A stretch of 34,074 bases of DNA from Chlorobiaceae bacterium (GTDB lineage Bacteria > Bacteroidota > Chlorobiia > Chlorobiales > Chlorobiaceae): the NCBI GenBank assembly GCA_013334975.1, contig JAAXWL010000020.1:1-34074 (forward strand), written 5' to 3'. A program made the translations under genes and the position numbers. A model generated the notes under the pieces. The model did not search any database and had not been told where the DNA came from. It saw only the letters and a program-made list of their open reading frames with translations. Below, in pieces: positions 15,949-26,790 of this stretch (its first letter is position 1; every line of letters starts with the position of its first letter).

Positions 15949-15974
15949 GCCGGGCATCGCCAAGGATGCCCGGC
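15949..15974 (-). terminator. Hairpin terminator of carB
   Basis: GCCGGGCATC (15949-15958) and GATGCCCGGC (15965-15974) form a perfect 10-bp GC-rich stem with a 6-base loop, 15 bases past the carB stop. The T-tract on the minus strand is poor. Confidence 0.7.
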
Positions 15975-15989
15975 GCTTGGTCGAAATGG

Positions 15990-17846
<1,857 letters not shown>

Positions 17847-18069
17847 GCAGTGTCGTATTGGTAAATCTTGAGAAGAAGACCGTAACACAAGGTAACAATT
17901 CAGGGTCGTTCCTGAAAACCGTCCCAGTATAATAAAATGCCTTTCCAACTCAAAGTTCCCCTTTTTGATGACAGCAGGGAGGCTTGGGCCGGTACAGGAA
18001 GTTTTTTTTACTATTATGTTCTTTTCATGTAATTTCCGACCGGCAATCCAAGTATTTATCAGAATCGTG

Positions 18070-19350
18070 ATGAGCAACAAACAGTTTGATTCCATAGGGT
18101 CAGCACTCGAAGATCTCAGAAACGGCAAACTTATCATCGTCGTCGATGATGAAGACCGCGAGGATGAAGGGGATTTTATCGCCGCCGCCGAGCATGTGAC
18201 ACCCGAGATGGTGAACTTCATTACCAAAGAGGCGCGTGGATTGCTCTGCGTGGCCATTCCCATGCAGCGAGCCCGCGAGTTGCAACTCGAACCGATGGTG
18301 CAGCGCAATACCTCACAGCACGAAACCAACTTTACCGTCTCGATCGATGCCATCGCCGAAGGGGTGACCACCGGTATCTCTGCTTACGACCGTTACATGA
18401 CCCTGAAGATGATCGCCGATCCGGCGTGCTCGGCTGACGACTTTTCACGCCCAGGACACATTTTTCCGCTTCGGGCGATGGATGGCGGAGTGCTCAGGAG
18501 GGTTGGCCACACTGAGGCTGCGGTCGATCTCGCCCGTCTTGCCGGATGCCAGCCCGCTGGCCTGCTCTGCGAAATCCTGCACGACGACGGCAGCATGGCC
18601 CGTCTTCCCGAGCTGCTCAAGCTCAAGGAGAAGCTCGGCATGAAACTCATTACCATCAAGGATCTGGTGGCTTACCGGATGCAGGAGAGCAAGCTCGTGC
18701 TTCGTGCCGTCGAGTCAAAGTTGCCGACGGCATACGGGGATTTCAGACTTCTTGCTTACGAATCGTTCATCGACCAGCAGAACCATATCGCTTTTGTCAA
18801 GGGTGATGTCGGCGACGGAGAGCCGGTACTGGTCAGGGTGCACTCGCAGTGTGCCACGGGCGATACTTTCGGATCGCTTCGATGTGACTGCGGCCATCAG
18901 CTTGAAACGGCTTTGCGCATGATCGAAAAGGAGGGTCGCGGCGTGCTCGTCTACCTGATGCAGGAGGGTCGTGGTATCGGTCTTATCAACAAACTCAAAG
19001 CCTACAACCTTCAGGATGAAGGATTCGACACGGTTGAGGCCAACGAGAAGCTCGGTTTCAAGGCTGACCTGCGTGATTATGGTATCGGTGCGCAGATTCT
19101 CCAGGATCTTGGCGTCAGGAAGATGCGCCTGATGACCAACAACCCCAAAAAGGTGGTCGGACTGGAAGGTTACGGTCTTGAAATTGTCGAGCGCGTGCCG
19201 CTCGAAATCGAACCGAACGAGGTGAACCTCCACTACCTTCAAACCAAGCGCGACAAGCTTGGCCATTTGATCGAATCGGTATCCGGCAATGAACGCATCA
19301 TCTTCGAGCGTCTTGCCGACGAGCAGTTAAAGCAACACAACAAACAGTAA
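18070..19350 (+). CDS. ribBA: Bifunctional DHBP synthase / GTP cyclohydrolase II
   Basis: RibBA supplies both precursors of riboflavin. The N-terminal half (about 1-205) is 3,4-dihydroxy-2-butanone 4-phosphate synthase with the acidic loop [10 protein letters not shown] (26-35) and [13 protein letters not shown]. The C-terminal half is GTP cyclohydrolase II with the zinc site [17 protein letters not shown] and [11 protein letters not shown]. The 426-residue length is typical of the fusion. The start is ATG at 18070; upstream in-frame codons to 17965 are not family-like and there is no clear Shine-Dalgarno. glyA follows after 23 bases and is probably cotranscribed. I see no FMN riboswitch in the 220-base leader. 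Confidence 0.96.
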   Translation: MSNKQFDSIGSALEDLRNGKLIIVVDDEDREDEGDFIAAAEHVTPEMVNFITKEARGLLCVAIPMQRARELQLEPMVQRNTSQHETNFTVSIDAIAEGVTTGISAYDRYMTLKMIADPACSADDFSRPGHIFPLRAMDGGVLRRVGHTEAAVDLARLAGCQPAGLLCEILHDDGSMARLPELLKLKEKLGMKLITIKDLVAYRMQESKLVLRAVESKLPTAYGDFRLLAYESFIDQQNHIAFVKGDVGDGEPVLVRVHSQCATGDTFGSLRCDCGHQLETALRMIEKEGRGVLVYLMQEGRGIGLINKLKAYNLQDEGFDTVEANEKLGFKADLRDYGIGAQILQDLGVRKMRLMTNNPKKVVGLEGYGLEIVERVPLEIEPNEVNLHYLQTKRDKLGHLIESVSGNERIIFERLADEQLKQHNKQ

Positions 19351-19373
19351 AAACTCCCTCGGGAGAAGGATAG

Positions 19374-20699
19374 ATGATGGACAACGATATCCTCAAACGG
19401 CTCGACCCTGAGGTTTTCGAGGCGATTGCCGGTGAAACGAAACGCCAGACTGAAACCCTCGAATTGATCGCCTCTGAGAACTTCACCAGCAAGGCGGTCA
19501 TGGAAGCGTGCGGATCGGTCATGACCAACAAATATGCCGAGGGCTACCCCGGCAAACGCTACTATGGTGGCTGCGAATATGTCGATGTGGCCGAAAATCT
19601 TGCCCGTGACCGTGCCAAAAAGCTTTTCGGTTGCGACTATGCAAACGTTCAGCCTCACTCCGGTTCCAGTGCCAACATGGCCGTGCTCTTTGCTGTGCTC
19701 AAGCCGGGCGACACGATTCTGGGCCTCGACCTCTCCCACGGCGGCCACCTGACCCACGGGAGTCCGGTCAACTTCTCCGGCCAGATGTTTGACGCCCACT
19801 CCTATGGTGTGGAGCGCGAAACCGGCATCATCGACATGAACAAGGTGGAGGAGAAGGCAATGGAGGTGCGTCCGAAACTCATCATTGCCGGCGCCAGCGC
19901 CTACTCTCAGGGTTTCGACCTGAAAGCCTTCAGAGAGATTGCCGACAAGGTCGGTGCGCTCCTCATGGCTGACGTCGCCCATCCCGCAGGACTCATGGCC
20001 GCAGGTGTACTGCCGAATCCGATGGAGCATTGCCACTTTGTGACCACGACCACCCACAAGACCCTTCGCGGTCCCCGTGGCGGCATGATCATGATGGGCA
20101 AGGACTTTGAGAATCCGATGGGGATTACCATCAAGACCAAGACTGGATCGCGCGTCAAAATGATGTCCGAGGTGCTCGACGCAGAGGTGATGCCGGGCAT
20201 CCAGGGCGGCCCCCTCATGCACATCATCGCCGGTAAGGCGGTGGCGTTCGGTGAGGCTCTGCTTCCGGAGTTCAAGGTGTATGCCCAACAGGTCAAGGAC
20301 AATGCCGCTGCGATGGCAGCCAGGTTCATCGCCCTTGACTACCACATCGTCAGCGGCGGAACCAAGAACCATCTCATGCTGCTTGATCTGCGCAACAAGA
20401 ACGTCACCGGCAAGGTTGCCGAAAATCTGTTGCACGAGGCAGGTATAACGGTCAACAAGAACATGGTGCCTTTCGACGACAAATCGCCCTTCGTCACCAG
20501 CGGTATCCGTGTCGGTACGCCGGCCATGACTACCCGGGGCATGAAGATCTCCGAGAGCGAAAAGGTGGCCGAATTCATCGACCGCGTCATCAGCGCAGCC
20601 AACGATGCCAACGTCTCCGAGGTCTGCAAGGCAGTCAGGGCAGAGGTCAAAGAGCTTTGTCTGGGCTTCCCCCTCAACGACTACGGATCGCTGGTGTAA
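19374..20699 (+). CDS. glyA: Serine hydroxymethyltransferase
   Basis: GlyA is a PLP enzyme interconverting serine and glycine with transfer of a one-carbon unit to tetrahydrofolate. The 441-residue protein shows LIASENF (31-37), [13 protein letters not shown] (54-66), the [10 protein letters not shown] segment and the PLP Lys229 in [20 protein letters not shown] lies just upstream of tandem ATGs at 19374 and 19377, and either could be used. It follows ribBA by 23 bases. A strong intrinsic terminator ends the operon, and a GTGGACGAA array follows directly. Confidence 0.97.
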   Translation: MMDNDILKRLDPEVFEAIAGETKRQTETLELIASENFTSKAVMEACGSVMTNKYAEGYPGKRYYGGCEYVDVAENLARDRAKKLFGCDYANVQPHSGSSANMAVLFAVLKPGDTILGLDLSHGGHLTHGSPVNFSGQMFDAHSYGVERETGIIDMNKVEEKAMEVRPKLIIAGASAYSQGFDLKAFREIADKVGALLMADVAHPAGLMAAGVLPNPMEHCHFVTTTTHKTLRGPRGGMIMMGKDFENPMGITIKTKTGSRVKMMSEVLDAEVMPGIQGGPLMHIIAGKAVAFGEALLPEFKVYAQQVKDNAAAMAARFIALDYHIVSGGTKNHLMLLDLRNKNVTGKVAENLLHEAGITVNKNMVPFDDKSPFVTSGIRVGTPAMTTRGMKISESEKVAEFIDRVISAANDANVSEVCKAVRAEVKELCLGFPLNDYGSLV

Positions 20700-20720
20700 C
20701 GAGCACTGACCTGGCGTTTC

Positions 20721-20759
20721 AAAGGCCGGCGCCCATAGAAGGTGACCGGCCTTTTTTTT
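20721..20759 (+). terminator. Rho-independent terminator of ribBA-glyA
   Basis: AAAGGCCGG (20721-20729) pairs with CCGGCCTTT (20746-20754), and the T-tract runs to 20759. It begins 21 bases past the glyA stop. Confidence 0.93.
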
Positions 20760-20762
20760 GAA

Positions 20763-20834
20763 GAGGTGGATTTTGTGGACGAAGAGAGTATTCGCGGTTT
20801 TTATGTCCATGGATTCCACAACGACTTCGTCCAC
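20763..20834. repeat. GTGGACGAAG inverted repeat after glyA
   Basis: The left part steps by 9 bases (gtggatttt, gtggacgaa). GTGGACGAAG (20775-20784) is mirrored exactly by CTTCGTCCAC (20825-20834) with a 40-base interior. It lies immediately past the glyA terminator. Confidence 0.85.
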
Positions 20835-20912
20835 AGCCCGATGTATCGGTGTTCAACCTCTGTTTTATTGTGGTTATGCTGGGCAAAAAAAGAGCACAAA
20901 AGAAGAAAAACC

Positions 20913-21053
20913 ATGCCGTTCAGTTTTATGATGATTGCCATTCTTGTTCTGGTCGCGATCATCGCCGTGCTGTTGCTTCGCCCTGTCGTGAACTGGCTCC
21001 TCGGCGAGTGGCACGCAGCCAAATGCCGCAATTATCCGAACCGACTGCAATAA
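20913..21053 (+). CDS. Possible 46-residue single-pass membrane protein
   Basis: An ATG at 20913 opens a 46-residue frame: about five polar or aromatic residues, then one long hydrophobic helix (about residues 6-24, rich in Ile, Val, Leu and Ala), then a basic tail with HAAKCRNYPNR. AGAAG lies upstream. The composition is protein-like and unlike the repeat-derived spurious frames nearby. The frame is open upstream to 20742, but that part is repeat sequence. I do not recognise a family. It is followed by a sense-oriented GTGGACGAA array, as many genes here are. Confidence 0.45.
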   Translation: MPFSFMMIAILVLVAIIAVLLLRPVVNWLLGEWHAAKCRNYPNRLQ

Positions 21054-21076
21054 AGCAGAAGAATGATTGCCAGAAG

Positions 21077-21105
21077 AGGTGGTCGTTGTGGACGAAGTGA
21101 ACAGT
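21077..21105. repeat. Period-9 GTGGACGAA array after the small ORF
   Basis: Units gtggtcgtt, gtggacgaa and gtgaacagt follow the 46-residue frame by 24 bases, in its sense orientation. No opposite arm is evident. Confidence 0.7.
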
Positions 21106-21120
21106 GAGAATTTCTTTTAT

Positions 21121-21300
21121 CATCGAAATCGGTTTCCAAATCGGTATCTGTATCGAGTTTCACTTGAATGAGACTATAGAAAAACTCACCGAGCATTATG
21201 GCTTATTGTGATAAATATTTGAAAATCATATAGATACAGCCAGATAGAGGTTTTCTGTTTTTAACAAGAAAGAATCGATCCCGATTCCGATTTCGATTAG
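21121..21300. repeat. Period-6 inverted arms between the small ORF and dnaG
   Basis: TCGAAATCGG (21123-21132) is mirrored by CCGATTTCGA (21287-21296). Both arms extend as degenerate hexamer repeats (atcggt/gattcc units). The interior of about 150 bases is AT-rich with no gene that I can support. Beyond it, 21301-21417 holds nothing I can name apart from a degenerate gtgggcgaag. Confidence 0.7.
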
Positions 21301-21417
21301 GATAAAGTCAATGGTTTATAATAATACATCAGTTTAAGCTTGACACGGCACTATTCTTTGTGGGCGAAGTACAGATATCTCTTCATGCTCTTTGTCCTTG
21401 CAGTCCCTGAAGTTCTT

Positions 21418-23334
21418 TTATTCTCTCCCCAGTATCGTGCTGATTGAGGCGCTTACCTCCTGGTCGAGGGTGCGGAGCTGGTTGTTGAGGTCGTGGAGTC
21501 GGGTGAAGAGCTGCTTCTGTTCCGGTTTCTCTGTGGAACTCTGAAGTTGCCCCAGAACGGCCTGTTTCTCTTTCTGCAGGGGTTCGAGCATGAGAGTTTT
21601 GACGGCGACCAGAAAGTGGGAGAGGCAGCGGCGGGCGTGCTGTTCAATCTCGGCAGGGTTTGGTCTTGTCGTTTCGTTGACCGGGAGACGGAAAAGGATG
21701 TCAAAGGCGATGTTGCGAGCCTCCTCTGTTTCGATCGAACTGATCTCCGAGGTGATGTCGATGTGGCCATCACGGTCGCCCATCTCCCGGAACCGGTTGA
21801 CCAGGTGGGTGAAGGTGGCGTGTGCTGCGGGGTTGTCGAGATGGAACATCGTTTCGTGCGATGCGGCAAAATCAAGCACCTCGTTGCCGTAAAAGGTGCT
21901 TTCGAGCAGCGCCTCAAGGAAGGTGCGTTCCGGGACGGAGAGCGGCTTGTTTTCTGACGTCGGTTTCTCCGGTGCGGCATCGCTTTTCCTTGAGCCGTAA
22001 GGCTCTCTGGAGGGGTCACGTCCGGAAGTGCTGCTGGCAGTCATCACTTTGCGCAGCGTCTGGCGGTTGAGATCGATTTTTTTCGACAGCTCTTCGAGAT
22101 AGAGCTCTTTCTGTACGGGATCGGCTATCAGGGCGATGCTCCGGGTCATGGCTGAGATTGCTTTCGAGGCCGTGTCCGGGTTATCCATGAAACCGGAGTC
22201 GCGGTAGCACTGGAGCTGGAAATCCTGGAAGGAGCTTTTTTCGCTTTCGAGCTCCTCAAGAAAAGCCTCTTTGCCATAGTTCCGGATGAAGCTGTCGGGG
22301 TCTTCCGCGCCGGGCAGCATGACGATCCAGGGGGTGAGCCTTTCCGATAGCAGAATGTCGATACCGGCAAGCATCGATTTTTTTCCGGCGTTGTCGCCGT
22401 CGTACAGGAAGAGCACCCGGGAGGTGTAGCGCTTCAGGATAGTGGCCTGGTAGCGGGTGAGCGAGGTGCCGCACGAGGCTACGGCGTTGGTCAGGCCGGC
22501 CTGGTTCAGGGCGATCACATCCATGTACCCCTCGACAAGGATGGCTGTCTCCTGCCGACGGATTTCGTTTTTGGCGGTGTGCATTCCGTAGAGCAGCTTC
22601 GACTTCTCGAAGATGGCGCTTTCCGGCGAGTTGATGTATTTGGGCGTCTGGGGGTCATGAGAGAGTGTCCTTCCGCCAAATCCGGCGACCTGTCCGCCGA
22701 TTGTCAGGATCGGAAAAATCACCCGGTTGCGGAAGGTGTCGTACAGGGTGTTGCGCTGCGGATGGCGGGTCAGGAGCCCGAGCCCGGTCAGGTGCTCCAT
22801 TGGCACCTTATCCTCTTCTGCGGCCCTGAGCAGGTGCTCCCAGGACTCCGGGGCGAAACCGAGACCGAAGCGGCGGATCGTGGCGGCTTCAAGGCCTCGA
22901 GTGCCGGTCAGGTAGGCGTAAGCCTGTCGTCCTGCCTCGCTTTCCAGGGTTCGGTTGAAGAGTCTTGCCGCCCAGCGCAGGGTGTCGAGAAGGCTGTTCT
23001 CCGTTTTTTCATCCTGCTCTTCTCTCTTCCGGATGTACTTTCCGGTATCGATTCCTGACCGTTTGGCAAGGATTTCAACGGCTTCAGGAAAGGTTACCTT
23101 CTCCATCTCCATGACGAAGGTGAATACGTTACCCCCTTTGCCGCTCGAAAAGCATTTGTAAATCTGCCGGTCGGGGGAGACGATGAACGACGGGGTCTTT
23201 TCCTGGGTGAAGGGGGAGAGCGCCTTGAAGTGCTTGCCGGAGGGTTGCAACTTGACATAATCCGACACGATGTCAACAATGTCCGTGCTCTGGCGGACCT
23301 CGTCGATCATCTGTTGCGGTATCATGCCAGCCAT
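21418..23334 (-). CDS. dnaG: DNA primase with degenerate zinc ribbon
   Basis: DnaG makes RNA primers at the replication fork. The 638-residue protein has the N-terminal CHC2 domain (SPFTQEKTPSF at 40-50), the RNA-polymerase core and a TOPRIM domain (ILVEGYMDVIAL and LFLYDGDNAGKKS), then a C-terminal helicase-interaction region. The zinc ligands of the canonical C-x2-H-x17-C-x2-C pattern fall at residues 40, 43, 61 and 64; here they are Ser, Thr, Cys and Ser, so three of four are lost. I checked this directly on the bases. The rest looks intact and functional. AAGGA lies 7 bases before the ATG. It is divergent from exbB across 386 bases. Confidence 0.96.
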   Translation of the reverse strand: MAGMIPQQMIDEVRQSTDIVDIVSDYVKLQPSGKHFKALSPFTQEKTPSFIVSPDRQIYKCFSSGKGGNVFTFVMEMEKVTFPEAVEILAKRSGIDTGKYIRKREEQDEKTENSLLDTLRWAARLFNRTLESEAGRQAYAYLTGTRGLEAATIRRFGLGFAPESWEHLLRAAEEDKVPMEHLTGLGLLTRHPQRNTLYDTFRNRVIFPILTIGGQVAGFGGRTLSHDPQTPKYINSPESAIFEKSKLLYGMHTAKNEIRRQETAILVEGYMDVIALNQAGLTNAVASCGTSLTRYQATILKRYTSRVLFLYDGDNAGKKSMLAGIDILLSERLTPWIVMLPGAEDPDSFIRNYGKEAFLEELESEKSSFQDFQLQCYRDSGFMDNPDTASKAISAMTRSIALIADPVQKELYLEELSKKIDLNRQTLRKVMTASSTSGRDPSREPYGSRKSDAAPEKPTSENKPLSVPERTFLEALLESTFYGNEVLDFAASHETMFHLDNPAAHATFTHLVNRFREMGDRDGHIDITSEISSIETEEARNIAFDILFRLPVNETTRPNPAEIEQHARRCLSHFLVAVKTLMLEPLQKEKQAVLGQLQSSTEKPEQKQLFTRLHDLNNQLRTLDQEVSASISTILGRE

Positions 23335-23525
23335 GTGATGTTCCTTTTTCTGTCAGTTTATTCCGGATGTTATGATAAACTGAAGATAATGAAATCGCAA
23401 TGCCACCATGAGGGATTTAATCCGGCTCACAGAAGTGCGTTTTTCTGAATTATTTTTGCATTGAAAGCATTTTCATGGCACCTTCTGTGCTTTATCGGTT
23501 GTCGGAATAAGGCTTTATTACTACA

Positions 23526-23540
23526 TTATCACAGTGATAA
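23526..23540. promoter_or_regulatory. Palindrome TTATCAC-a-GTGATAA upstream of the exbB operon
   Basis: A perfect 7-bp inverted repeat with a 1-base centre lies 180 bases before exbB in the 386-base dnaG-exbB gap. It is operator-like in shape and AT-rich. It is not a recognisable Fur box. I see nothing else supportable in 23335-23720; a 264-base open frame there has no protein-like features. Confidence 0.4.
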
Positions 23541-23720
23541 CTCATTGGGTATGAACTGGGGTGCCTGGTTGTCGTTCCGTGCCTTACTGTGCCTTGCATT
23601 CCGGAGATGCAAAATGGTCCGGTGGCTTGTAAATGACCGGTCGGAAGTGGTTTATTGGACAATGAGAGGGAGCTGTTTTTTCAAGGATTCCGATAACTCC
23701 AATATTTCAACACGAAGCAT

Positions 23721-24470
23721 ATGAAGCAGGGCTTTTTTACAGCGATACTGATCGTGGTGACCTACGCAGTATCACTCGGGTTTTATGTCTGGATGGGCAC
23801 AACTCCTCCGGAATCGATGTTCCATGCGGTATTCAAGGGTGGGCCGATTGTCTCGGTGCTCATGGCGCTGATCCTTATGGTCATTGCATATATCGTCGAA
23901 CGAATCGTGGCGCTGAACAAGGCTTCGGGTAAAGGCTCCATCACGGAGTTTGTCCAAAGTCTCAAAAAGGATGTCGATTCGGGTTCGATTGACCAGGCGA
24001 TAGCTCGTTGCGATGATCACCAGAGTTCTCTTTCTGCCGTGCTCAGGGCTGTTCTGGATCGCTCCAAAATTCTCGCCGTGCATCAGGTCACTGATCGTGA
24101 AAAGCGCATCAGCGAGTTGCAGAAGGCCGTCGAAGAGGCGACCGTCATGGAGATGCCGCTGCTTGAAAAGAACCTGGTAGCCATTTCGACCATCGCGTCC
24201 ATTTCGACGATGGTGGGACTGCTCGGAACCACCCTCGGTATGATCAGGGCTTTTGCGGCCATGGCGACCAGCGGTGCTCCCGATGCTGTTCAGCTTTCGC
24301 TTGGTATCTCCGAGGCGCTCTTCAACACGGCGCTCGGCATTCTGGGCGGTATCATGGGCATTGTAACCTACAATGTTTTTACCAACAGGGTGGACAGGTT
24401 CAGTTACCAGATCGATGAGGCTGCATTTTACATCATCCAGACCCTCGGCACCGGAAAAACCCAATCGTGA
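23721..24470 (+). CDS. exbB: ExbB/TolQ/MotA-family proton channel protein
   Basis: ExbB forms the inner-membrane pentamer that uses the proton gradient to energise TonB. The 249-residue protein has helices at about 5-25, 41-60, 152-178 and 196-220, with the signature GLLGTTLGMIRAF (166-178) and the conserved FNTALGILGG stretch. The cytoplasmic loop between the second and third helices is long and helical. The first helix plus loop is an N-terminal addition compared with the minimal three-helix ExbB. exbD follows 3 bases after the stop. The start ATG at 23721 lacks a strong Shine-Dalgarno. Confidence 0.92.
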   Translation: MKQGFFTAILIVVTYAVSLGFYVWMGTTPPESMFHAVFKGGPIVSVLMALILMVIAYIVERIVALNKASGKGSITEFVQSLKKDVDSGSIDQAIARCDDHQSSLSAVLRAVLDRSKILAVHQVTDREKRISELQKAVEEATVMEMPLLEKNLVAISTIASISTMVGLLGTTLGMIRAFAAMATSGAPDAVQLSLGISEALFNTALGILGGIMGIVTYNVFTNRVDRFSYQIDEAAFYIIQTLGTGKTQS

Positions 24471-24473
24471 ACC

Positions 24474-25007
24474 ATGTCCAAAATCAAGGCAAAAAGGGTA
24501 GGGTTCCGGCTCGATATGACGCCGATGGTCGATGTTGCGTTCCTTCTGCTGACCTTTTTCATGCTGACGACCAAGTTCAGACCGCCTGAAGCTGTAACGA
24601 TTGACCTGCCATCGTCACATTCGAACATGAAGCTTCCGGAGTCGGACGTTCTGACGGTAACGGTCGCCAAAGACAACAGCATTTTTATGGGGGTCTCGTC
24701 GCAGGGAACCAGAGAGAAGCTGTTCCACACGGTGATTCGTCCGAAACTCGAAAATGCTGGTCTCTCTTCGGCTGCGGTCGCCGATTCGCTGAAACGTTTC
24801 AGGCTCGACGACAGTTTTCAGATACAGCGCGAAGAGCTTGCCCGGTATATCATGATGTCGCGGTTTGCTGACCAGCGGCTTCGTCCGGTTATCAGGGCGG
24901 ATAACAAGGCCGATTACGAAGCGGTCAACTATGTTATGAAGGTGTTCAAGAAGATGAACCTTCTTAATTTCAACCTGGTGACTGTTCTCGAAAAGGAGGT
25001 TCGCTGA
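24474..25007 (+). CDS. exbD: ExbD/TolR-family protein (first copy)
   Basis: This 177-residue protein has a short cytoplasmic N-terminus, one membrane helix (about 17-33) with the essential Asp20 in [17 protein letters not shown], and a periplasmic domain. It works with ExbB to energise TonB. The periplasmic part is longer than in E. coli ExbD (141 residues). Its helix-coding DNA is nearly identical to that of the next gene, while the periplasmic domains differ strongly. This points to duplication followed by divergence outside the helix. Confidence 0.92.
   Translation: MSKIKAKRVGFRLDMTPMVDVAFLLLTFFMLTTKFRPPEAVTIDLPSSHSNMKLPESDVLTVTVAKDNSIFMGVSSQGTREKLFHTVIRPKLENAGLSSAAVADSLKRFRLDDSFQIQREELARYIMMSRFADQRLRPVIRADNKADYEAVNYVMKVFKKMNLLNFNLVTVLEKEVR
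24993..24999 (+). promoter_or_regulatory. Strong Shine-Dalgarno for the second exbD
   Basis: AAGGAGG within the 3' end of the first exbD lies 9 bases before the ATG at 25009. It is the best ribosome-binding site in the operon and suggests strong translation of the second copy. Confidence 0.8.
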
Positions 25008-25008
25008 T

Positions 25009-25539
25009 ATGGGTATGGTCGATTCCCCAATTGAGAGGCGGGGCGGCGCTCGCAAAAGCAGTCATCGAAGAAAGCGTCTTGGTTTCCGGCTCGACATGAC
25101 GCCGATGGTGGATGTTGCGTTTCTTCTGCTGACCTTTTTCATGCTAACCACCACATTCGCCAAGTCGAATACGATGGAGATCAACATTCCTCCAGAGTCC
25201 GGAGAGCTGGCTATCGCCGAACGCAATGTCATGACCCTGAGGGTGCCAGGAGACGGGTTTGCCTACTGGTCTTATGGAGAAGAGGCGCCACGACGTGTCT
25301 CTCTGTACGAAAATACCGGAGAGCATGCCGCGCTTGGTTCCGGACTTCGGCAGGTGCTTCGCCGGGAGTTTTCCGGCAACAGCAAGCTGGTGATCGTCGT
25401 CAGGATCAGCGACAAGGCAAAATACAAAGCGCTGGTCGATATTATCGACGAGTTTAACCTGATGAAGATTGATCGCTTCAGTCTCGACGAGTTCACCCCC
25501 CAGGATGAAGCCGAAACAGCTCGGGCTGTCGTTCTGTGA
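25009..25539 (+). CDS. exbD: ExbD/TolR-family protein (second copy)
   Basis: This 176-residue paralogue of the preceding gene has a longer basic N-terminus ([14 protein letters not shown]) before the helix at about 32-48, with Asp35 in [17 protein letters not shown]. The periplasmic domain differs from the first copy. It starts 1 base after the first exbD stop. Two ExbD copies in one TonB operon are common in Bacteroidetes/Chlorobi and suggest a mixed ExbD dimer in the ExbB pore (inference). Confidence 0.92.
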   Translation: MGMVDSPIERRGGARKSSHRRKRLGFRLDMTPMVDVAFLLLTFFMLTTTFAKSNTMEINIPPESGELAIAERNVMTLRVPGDGFAYWSYGEEAPRRVSLYENTGEHAALGSGLRQVLRREFSGNSKLVIVVRISDKAKYKALVDIIDEFNLMKIDRFSLDEFTPQDEAETARAVVL

Positions 25540-25574
25540 CGGGGGGCCGTTGTTTGTGAACCAGAAAAAGGAGT

Positions 25575-26384
25575 ATGGCCATCGTGTCAAAGAATTTACA
25601 GACAGTGCATGATGAGGCAGCCCGGAAAGCGCTGCGCTGGTCTTTCCGAGAGCAGTATCTCGATACCGACCGGTTGAGGCATATCGATTACGGCAATCTC
25701 GTGCTGCGCAGGGAAGCGCATCTTTTCCTGACGCATGGTGTGGTGGTTTCCGTGCTCTGCCTGCTTCTTTTCTGGCTGGTCAGTGCAAACTGGAGCCACC
25801 TGCTTGCCCTGACCAGCGGCGGGTCAGACAAACAGATGGATGTACAGTGCTACGAGATCGTCACCAATGTGACGCAGTTGCCCCCCCCTCCACCGCTTAC
25901 TCCGCCCGAACCACCGAAAGTCGCTGCGGCAAGCGCACCGGTCGATGCGCCGAAGGTCGGTAAAATCGTTCAGGTTGCCGAAGCCCCTCCCGAACAGACT
26001 CTGGCTACACAGCAGGAGATCAAACAGGCCATACAGCAGGGAGCGCCCCAGAATTCAGGATCGTCAGGCGGCTGCGATACCGTCGTAGAGTTCATGAACT
26101 GCCAGAATCCTCCGACCATCGTCAGCACTCCGAAACTGATCTATCCCGAAATGGCCCGTATCGCCGGTATAGAAGGCAAGGTGTTCGTGAGGGTGCTCAT
26201 CAGCGAGGATGGGCGTTCAATGAAATCCGAGATCGTCAAGCGCGTTCCTGTCGACTGCACCATGTTCGACAAGGAGGCAATCCGTATCGCGATGGAGACA
26301 AAATACACCCCTGGCCAGCAGAACGGCCAGCGAGTCAGAGTCTGGATGACCATCCCGGTACGGTTTACGCTCAGGGAAGGGTGA
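25575..26384 (+). CDS. tonB: TonB energy-transducing protein
   Basis: TonB spans the periplasm and passes energy from ExbB/ExbD to outer-membrane receptors. The 269-residue protein has an unusually long cytoplasmic N-terminus (about 49 residues), one helix (about 50-70), a proline-rich spacer (PPPPPLTPPEPP at 103-114) and the C-terminal TonB domain (IYPEMARIAGIEGKVFVRV). Three cysteines lie in the periplasmic part. The ATG at 25575 is only 1 base after AAGGAG, whereas a GTG at 25584 is 10 bases from it and may be the real start (266 residues). A gene for a TonB-dependent receptor is not in the window. Confidence 0.92.
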   Translation: MAIVSKNLQTVHDEAARKALRWSFREQYLDTDRLRHIDYGNLVLRREAHLFLTHGVVVSVLCLLLFWLVSANWSHLLALTSGGSDKQMDVQCYEIVTNVTQLPPPPPLTPPEPPKVAAASAPVDAPKVGKIVQVAEAPPEQTLATQQEIKQAIQQGAPQNSGSSGGCDTVVEFMNCQNPPTIVSTPKLIYPEMARIAGIEGKVFVRVLISEDGRSMKSEIVKRVPVDCTMFDKEAIRIAMETKYTPGQQNGQRVRVWMTIPVRFTLREG

Positions 26385-26389
26385 AAAGA

Positions 26390-26410
26390 AGCAATGAGCA
26401 ATGAGCAATG
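26390..26410. repeat. (AGCAATG)3 array after the tonB stop
   Basis: Three AGCAATG heptamers begin 5 bases past the tonB TGA. The third is followed by GGTG. The same unit, in the same orientation relative to its gene, follows bchG at 488-503. Confidence 0.9.
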
Positions 26411-26420
26411 GGTGCCAGGA

Positions 26421-26620
26421 GAAATCGGGGAGAATCGTCCTCTTCTTTTCCGTTCCACTCGTCCCATAAGACCCATTGGCCCCACCCGTCCCATTTCCCG
26501 GTTTTCAGGAGAGTAACAAGAAAATCCGACCCCGATTTCGAGAAAACCGGTGATCAGCACCTGACCTCTTCCTCCTATAAGACCTATCTGACATATAAGA
26601 CTTATTCGACCTATTCCTGA
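26421..26620. repeat. Mosaic of period-9 repeats with inverted arms
   Basis: GAAATCGGGG (26421-26430) is mirrored by CCCCGATTTC (26530-26539), and inside this CCGGTTTTC is mirrored by GAAAACCGG. Between the arms 9-base units run cataagacc, cattggccc, cacccgtcc, catttcccg. At about 26573-26620 another set runs tataagacc, tatctgaca, tataagact, tattcgacc, tattcctga. The 26385-26790 gap (406 bases) therefore holds repeats and no gene that I can support. 26621-26756 is plain non-coding sequence. Confidence 0.75.
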
Positions 26621-26756
26621 AATCCTATACCTGAAATTTTGTTCTTAGCTCCTGTTTTTCACCCGGAGTCGCCAGACCAATACAGATAATTCTACCCAGG
26701 CAAAGCTCTGTTCCGTTGAATTATTCTCTTCCTGTTTGGGGTTAGTAGCGTGGGCA

Positions 26757-26790
26757 ATTGGTCGGCTTCGCCCGATCCGCCCGATCTCTT
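26757..26790. repeat. Period-9 array after the small membrane-protein gene
   Basis: Units attggtcgg, cttcgcccg, atccgcccg and atctctttt abut the stop of the minus-strand gene at 26791. In that gene's sense it reads GATCGGGCGGATCGGGCG. Confidence 0.7.

Noticed and set aside
17850-18069. FMN riboswitch before ribBA
   Set aside because: I searched for the conserved RFN helices and loop words and saw none.
17847-18371. In-frame extension of carB to 793 residues
   Set aside because: It lies antisense to the ribBA 5' end, has no CarB similarity, and a normal ATG with family-like sequence starts at 17846.
19239-20834. 531-codon open frame antisense to glyA
   Set aside because: GlyA on the plus strand is unambiguous; the antisense frame is a by-product of its codon bias and is His/Asp/Gly-rich without recognisable domains.
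23461-23724. 87-codon open frame upstream of exbB
   Set aside because: No Shine-Dalgarno, an irregular Cys/Trp-rich composition, and it overlaps the exbB start; it looks like regulatory DNA.
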